A stretch of 64,000 bases of DNA from Mesorhizobium sp. M1B.F.Ca.ET.045.04.1.1 (GTDB lineage Bacteria > Pseudomonadota > Alphaproteobacteria > Rhizobiales > Rhizobiaceae): the NCBI RefSeq assembly GCF_003952465.1, contig NZ_CP034448.1:3201001-3265000 (forward strand), given 5' to 3'. The translations under genes were made by a program, and so were the position numbers. Below the pieces are notes generated by a model. It was not told where the DNA came from and searched no databases. It was given only the letters and a program-made list of their open reading frames with translations. Positions 61,727-64,000 of the stretch are shown here, piece after piece (positions within the stretch are counted from its first letter, which is position 1; each line of letters starts with the position of its first letter).

Positions 61727-62584
61727 TCAAGTCGATTTGTTCTTAACAGACGGCTCGGTATCGGAGAGTTTTCGGCGCACCGCCTCATCGGTTGTGTCGG
61801 CGGCGGACTTGACGACATCACCGACTTTATCGGCTAGCGTGCCTTCGCTCGAGGCTTGCCGCCCGGCTTCTTCGCTGGCTGTCTGATAGACTTCGGCTGC
61901 AACCTGCTTTGCCTGATCGACGCCCTCTTCAAGTGCGTCTTCGGCCTTGTCCCGAAGCTGTTCGCGGTAGCCACCCAATTGCTCGTCCTCGATTTGCGTG
62001 CGAGGCAGCATCGCGCCGATCGCGGCACCGACTGCGAGGCCGACAGCCGCCACCGCGAGGGGTTGATCCTCCAGCAACTGTTGCGTGGAACGGCTGGCTC
62101 TCGTTACCATGTCGGCCGTGGCTGCCGCCGAGTTCGTGAGCGTCTCCGCTGCGCCGTGTGCCATGTCGGACACCGTATCGGTTGCGCCGCTGGCCATGGC
62201 CGAGACATTTCCTGCTGCCCCGCCGGCCATCTGAGCGACCGAGGCCGCTGTGTCCGAAGTCATGGCAGCGAATTCAGTGCCGGTCGCGTCATCATCGCGA
62301 CGGGCCACGTGGCCGGGAGCAGCGGTTGCCGCGGTAGCGCCGCTGCCCAGCATGAGCCATGCAATGCCGGCCCCGATCACGGTCAGCGGCAAGGGGTTTT
62401 CCCGCACCTGGGTCTTCAGGTTGTGAAGCATCTCGGAGCCCGCACCACCACTGAAAAGGCCGGTGAACTCATCGAACAACTGGCCAGGGGTCATCTTGCC
62501 TCGGATGGAATCGGCCGTTGCGATCACCCTTGCCCGCGTGGCCTCGGCCTCGCGTTCGAGTTCGGCTGCGGATTTGTCGGTCAT
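61727..62584 (-). CDS. DUF3618 membrane-associated stress protein
   Basis: 285 residues from ATG 62584. The N-terminal DUF3618 motif is LEREAEATRARVIATADSI, RGKMTPGQLFDEF; then come a glycine-rich segment (PLPLTVIGAGIAWLMLGSG), a long alanine-rich helical region and a second hydrophobic part (PLAVAAVGLAVGAAIGAMLP). The C-terminus is charged. Such proteins, together with YqjE- and YqjD-like partners, form envelope stress operons. It overlaps the YqjE-like gene by ATGA (62581-62584). Confidence 0.82.
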   Translation of the reverse strand: MTDKSAAELEREAEATRARVIATADSIRGKMTPGQLFDEFTGLFSGGAGSEMLHNLKTQVRENPLPLTVIGAGIAWLMLGSGATAATAAPGHVARRDDDATGTEFAAMTSDTAASVAQMAGGAAGNVSAMASGATDTVSDMAHGAAETLTNSAAATADMVTRASRSTQQLLEDQPLAVAAVGLAVGAAIGAMLPRTQIEDEQLGGYREQLRDKAEDALEEGVDQAKQVAAEVYQTASEEAGRQASSEGTLADKVGDVVKSAADTTDEAVRRKLSDTEPSVKNKST

Positions 62585-62973
62585 CTCGCTTGTTCCTTGA
62601 TCACGTTCGCGTCGCGCTTCAGCTGCTCCTGCGTGCGGTCCGGCGCCAGTTCCGAAGGCGCCATGCTTGCCATGCCCGTACGCAACAGGACGACGCCCAG
62701 CACGGCCACGACCACTCCGACTAGCAAAGCGGACCATCCGGCGCCCAGCCCCAAGCGCGCCAAGGCAATGACGAGCGCCTGCAGCAGGACCAGCAGAGCG
62801 GCGAGCAGGCATATCGCACCGCCCAGAACCTCGACTGCGCCGGCTTCGGCCTTGGTCACGCTCTCCGATATCTCCGCCCGCAGGAGCCTGGCCTCCGTCT
62901 GAACCAACGTACTCACCTGCTGCGCCAGATCAGCTAACAGAGTGCCGAGGCTTGGATTGTCCTGAGTATTCAT
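62581..62973 (-). CDS. YqjE-like membrane protein (phage-holin 3_6 superfamily)
   Basis: 130 residues from ATG 62973. The N-terminal helix (LGTLLADLAQQVSTLVQTEA) is followed by two membrane segments (VLGGAICLLAALLVLLQALV, WSALLVGVVVAVLGVVLL). This is the YqjE/actinobacterial holin-like family, not a phage lysis gene here. It is coupled to both neighbours by four-base overlaps. It probably anchors the DUF3618 partner at the inner membrane. Confidence 0.82.
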   Translation of the reverse strand: MNTQDNPSLGTLLADLAQQVSTLVQTEARLLRAEISESVTKAEAGAVEVLGGAICLLAALLVLLQALVIALARLGLGAGWSALLVGVVVAVLGVVLLRTGMASMAPSELAPDRTQEQLKRDANVIKEQAR

Positions 62974-63566
62974 CTTTCCAGCTCCGCTGCCTGTCCGGGA
63001 ACGCCGCCGTCGGAGCCCCAATTGGGCGCCGCGTTGTCCCGGGACTCGCTTGTTCTCACACCGGTTTGTCGGCCCAATCCGGCCGCAGCCTGCCCTTCCG
63101 GCGGGGAAGCCTTCATGAACCTTGCGAGCGCGAGTCCCGCCAAGACTGAACCGGCAACCAGTGTGCCCGGATGCTGGCGACCGAAGGACTGAACGTCCTC
63201 AAGTACCTGCCCGAACGGTTTCTCCTTCAGCGAGGACGACAGCCTTTCCAGGCCGCCCGCCGCATCCAGCATGAATTTCGACGCCGCGTTTTGGTCGGTG
63301 TTGGCCAGATGGTCGCTTGCAGCGCGCAAGGCGCCGCCGAGTGCCGCCAGGCTCGATCCGATGTCGCGCTGCGTTTCCTCAGCTCTTTCGGACAGGGCCT
63401 CCTGTGCTTCCGACGCATAAACACCTGCCCTTTGCGCAATTTCGTCGCGCGCATCGTGGAGCGCATCGGCGGCACTTTGTGCCTCTTGCCGAACCCGATC
63501 GGAAACCTCGCTCTTGGCCTTGCTGAAGTCGGCGGGCCTGCGGCCCTGATCATTCTCGCGCTGCAT
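62970..63566 (-). CDS. Nutrient-deprivation-induced-like membrane protein
   Basis: 198 residues from ATG 63566 with AGGAGGG upstream. A long charged coiled coil (KAKSEVSDRVRQEAQSAADA, LSERAEETQRDIGSSLAALG) is followed by one glycine-zipper membrane segment (HPGTLVAGSVLAGLALARFM). It resembles the nutrient-deprivation-induced proteins of rhizobia. The stop of the upstream miniprotein lies inside its ribosome-site region, so expression is linked. Confidence 0.78.
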   Translation of the reverse strand: MQRENDQGRRPADFSKAKSEVSDRVRQEAQSAADALHDARDEIAQRAGVYASEAQEALSERAEETQRDIGSSLAALGGALRAASDHLANTDQNAASKFMLDAAGGLERLSSSLKEKPFGQVLEDVQSFGRQHPGTLVAGSVLAGLALARFMKASPPEGQAAAGLGRQTGVRTSESRDNAAPNWGSDGGVPGQAAELER

Positions 63567-63575
63567 GGCGCCCTC

Positions 63576-63650
63576 CTAATGAAAGCCGAGGAAGGAGAGA
63601 ATCGCGAGCACAATCACGATGAGACCGATGAGATAGATGACACTGTTCAT
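63576..63650 (-). CDS. 24-residue hydrophobic membrane miniprotein
   Basis: ATG 63650 is preceded by AAGGAGG about ten bases upstream. The product is one membrane helix: IYLIGLIVIVLAILSFLGF with a three-residue polar start. It is the first gene of the stress operon, 27 bases downstream of the EcfG-type motif (63677-63701), and its stop TAG runs into the ribosome site of the next gene. Similar tiny membrane proteins accompany envelope-stress operons. It is easily missed by annotation. Confidence 0.65.
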   Translation of the reverse strand: MNSVIYLIGLIVIVLAILSFLGFH

Positions 63651-63676
63651 GGCGTAGGATCCTCCTTACCAGTCCG

Positions 63677-63701
63677 AACTTCGCGCCGGCTGGGATGTTC
63701 C
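63677..63701 (-). promoter_or_regulatory. EcfG-type promoter of the envelope-stress operon
   Basis: On the minus strand GGAAC (63701-63697), 16-base spacer, AGTT (63680-63677). One mismatch from CGTT. It would drive the miniprotein, nutrient-deprivation-like, YqjE-like and DUF3618 genes. Confidence 0.55.
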
Positions 63702-63729
63702 CTTGGATGAGCAGCTTTTTAGTAAGTGG

Positions 63730-64000
63730 CTATTTACCTTTCGGCTGCGCCCTCAAAGCCTCAAGCGCTTCATCCGGGCAAAGCAGCCTCGGGCGTGCCG
63801 GATCGGAAATATCGAGCTTGTCCCATGGTATGCGGTAGAGGCCGTCGCGGCGGCGCAGCGCGAAGAAATCGAGCAGCGCAGTGCCTATGGTCGAGGCGGA
63901 CAGGCGTTCGAAAGCGGCAAAGATACCGACATGGAATTCAGTGACGACGAGGTCGTCGCCGTCCTGCTCGGCTATGATCTCCTCGACATAGCCGATGCTC
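63730..64000 (-). CDS. PRC-barrel-like protein, 3' part
   Basis: The frame ending at 63730-63732 is open to the window edge (about 90 codons). It reads SIGYVEEIIAEQDGDDLVV, TEFHVGIFAAFERLSAS, LYRIPWDKLDISDPARPRLL. These fit the end of a rhizobial PRC-barrel-domain protein, whose N-terminal barrel would lie beyond the window. Such proteins are common in stress clusters. The start cannot be seen. Confidence 0.6.
   Translation of the reverse strand, partial: SIGYVEEIIAEQDGDDLVVTEFHVGIFAAFERLSASTIGTALLDFFALRRRDGLYRIPWDKLDISDPARPRLLCPDEALEALRAQPKGK

Noticed and set aside
62581..62973. Phage holin, hinting at a prophage
   Set aside because: The holin-like fold is that of YqjE-type stress proteins; no endolysin, capsid or terminase genes are near.

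Overview
The window looks like chromosome or symbiotic-megaplasmid DNA of a legume-associated alphaproteobacterium, most likely Mesorhizobium or a close relative in the Rhizobiales. The reasons are the high GC content, a Ros/MucR-type regulator, several DUF982 genes, GGAAC-N16/17-xGTT promoter-like sites typical of the EcfG general stress response, ABC importers coupled to catabolic enzymes, and betaine and polyol catabolism. There is no rRNA operon, intact tRNA, complete IS, prophage or CRISPR array. Everything is read by eye; no database search was run.

Layout. (1) 0.3-3.3 kb: an Lrp/AsnC regulator divergent from a pyruvate-dehydrogenase-E1-like gene broken by a one-base frameshift. (2) 3.5-4.3 kb: an atypical OmpR/PhoB-type regulator with a strong terminator. 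(3) 4.4-11.8 kb: an ectoine-uptake-like (Ehu-type) ABC importer operon carrying a DoeB/EutE-like deacylase and a threonine-synthase-like PLP enzyme, with a GntR/HutC repressor and an M24 hydrolase on the other strand. (4) 11.9-15.4 kb: small genes, a MucR homologue, a membrane protein and decayed genes. (5) 15.8-27.3 kb: a catabolic unit whose reductase, lactone/aldehyde dehydrogenase, luciferase-like oxygenase and hydrolase match the trigonelline pathway (TgnA, C, B, D), followed by a ProU-like betaine importer. It lies between two clusters of a GGTTCGCCA repeat and begins with a truncated ghrA. (6) 27.4-33.0 kb: a Fic protein, then a graveyard of gene and transposon fragments, a DUF883-type gene and a tRNA 3'-end remnant. 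(7) 33.0-49.8 kb: a large polyol/ketose locus. A GMC oxidoreductase, four SDRs, a GatZ-like protein, a PfkB kinase, a ROK regulator and a ketose 3-epimerase lie on the minus strand; a complete sugar ABC importer with xylitol-dehydrogenase-like and HAD genes lies on the plus strand. (8) 50-56 kb: a broken integrase, a diguanylate cyclase, and a trimeric-autotransporter-like adhesin with an exported partner. (9) 56-64 kb: a cluster of small stress-type genes (KTSC, DUF3606, DUF982, GFA, DUF3618, YqjE-like, nutrient-deprivation-induced-like, a 24-residue membrane miniprotein, PRC-barrel-like), several preceded by EcfG-type promoter motifs, with one candidate small RNA.

How it fits together. The window is a set of uptake-plus-catabolism modules for plant-derived compounds: an ectoine-like solute, trigonelline or a similar betaine, and polyols. 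These sit beside surface-attachment and stress functions, and between them lie strips of mobile-element debris that suggest repeated gain and loss of modules.
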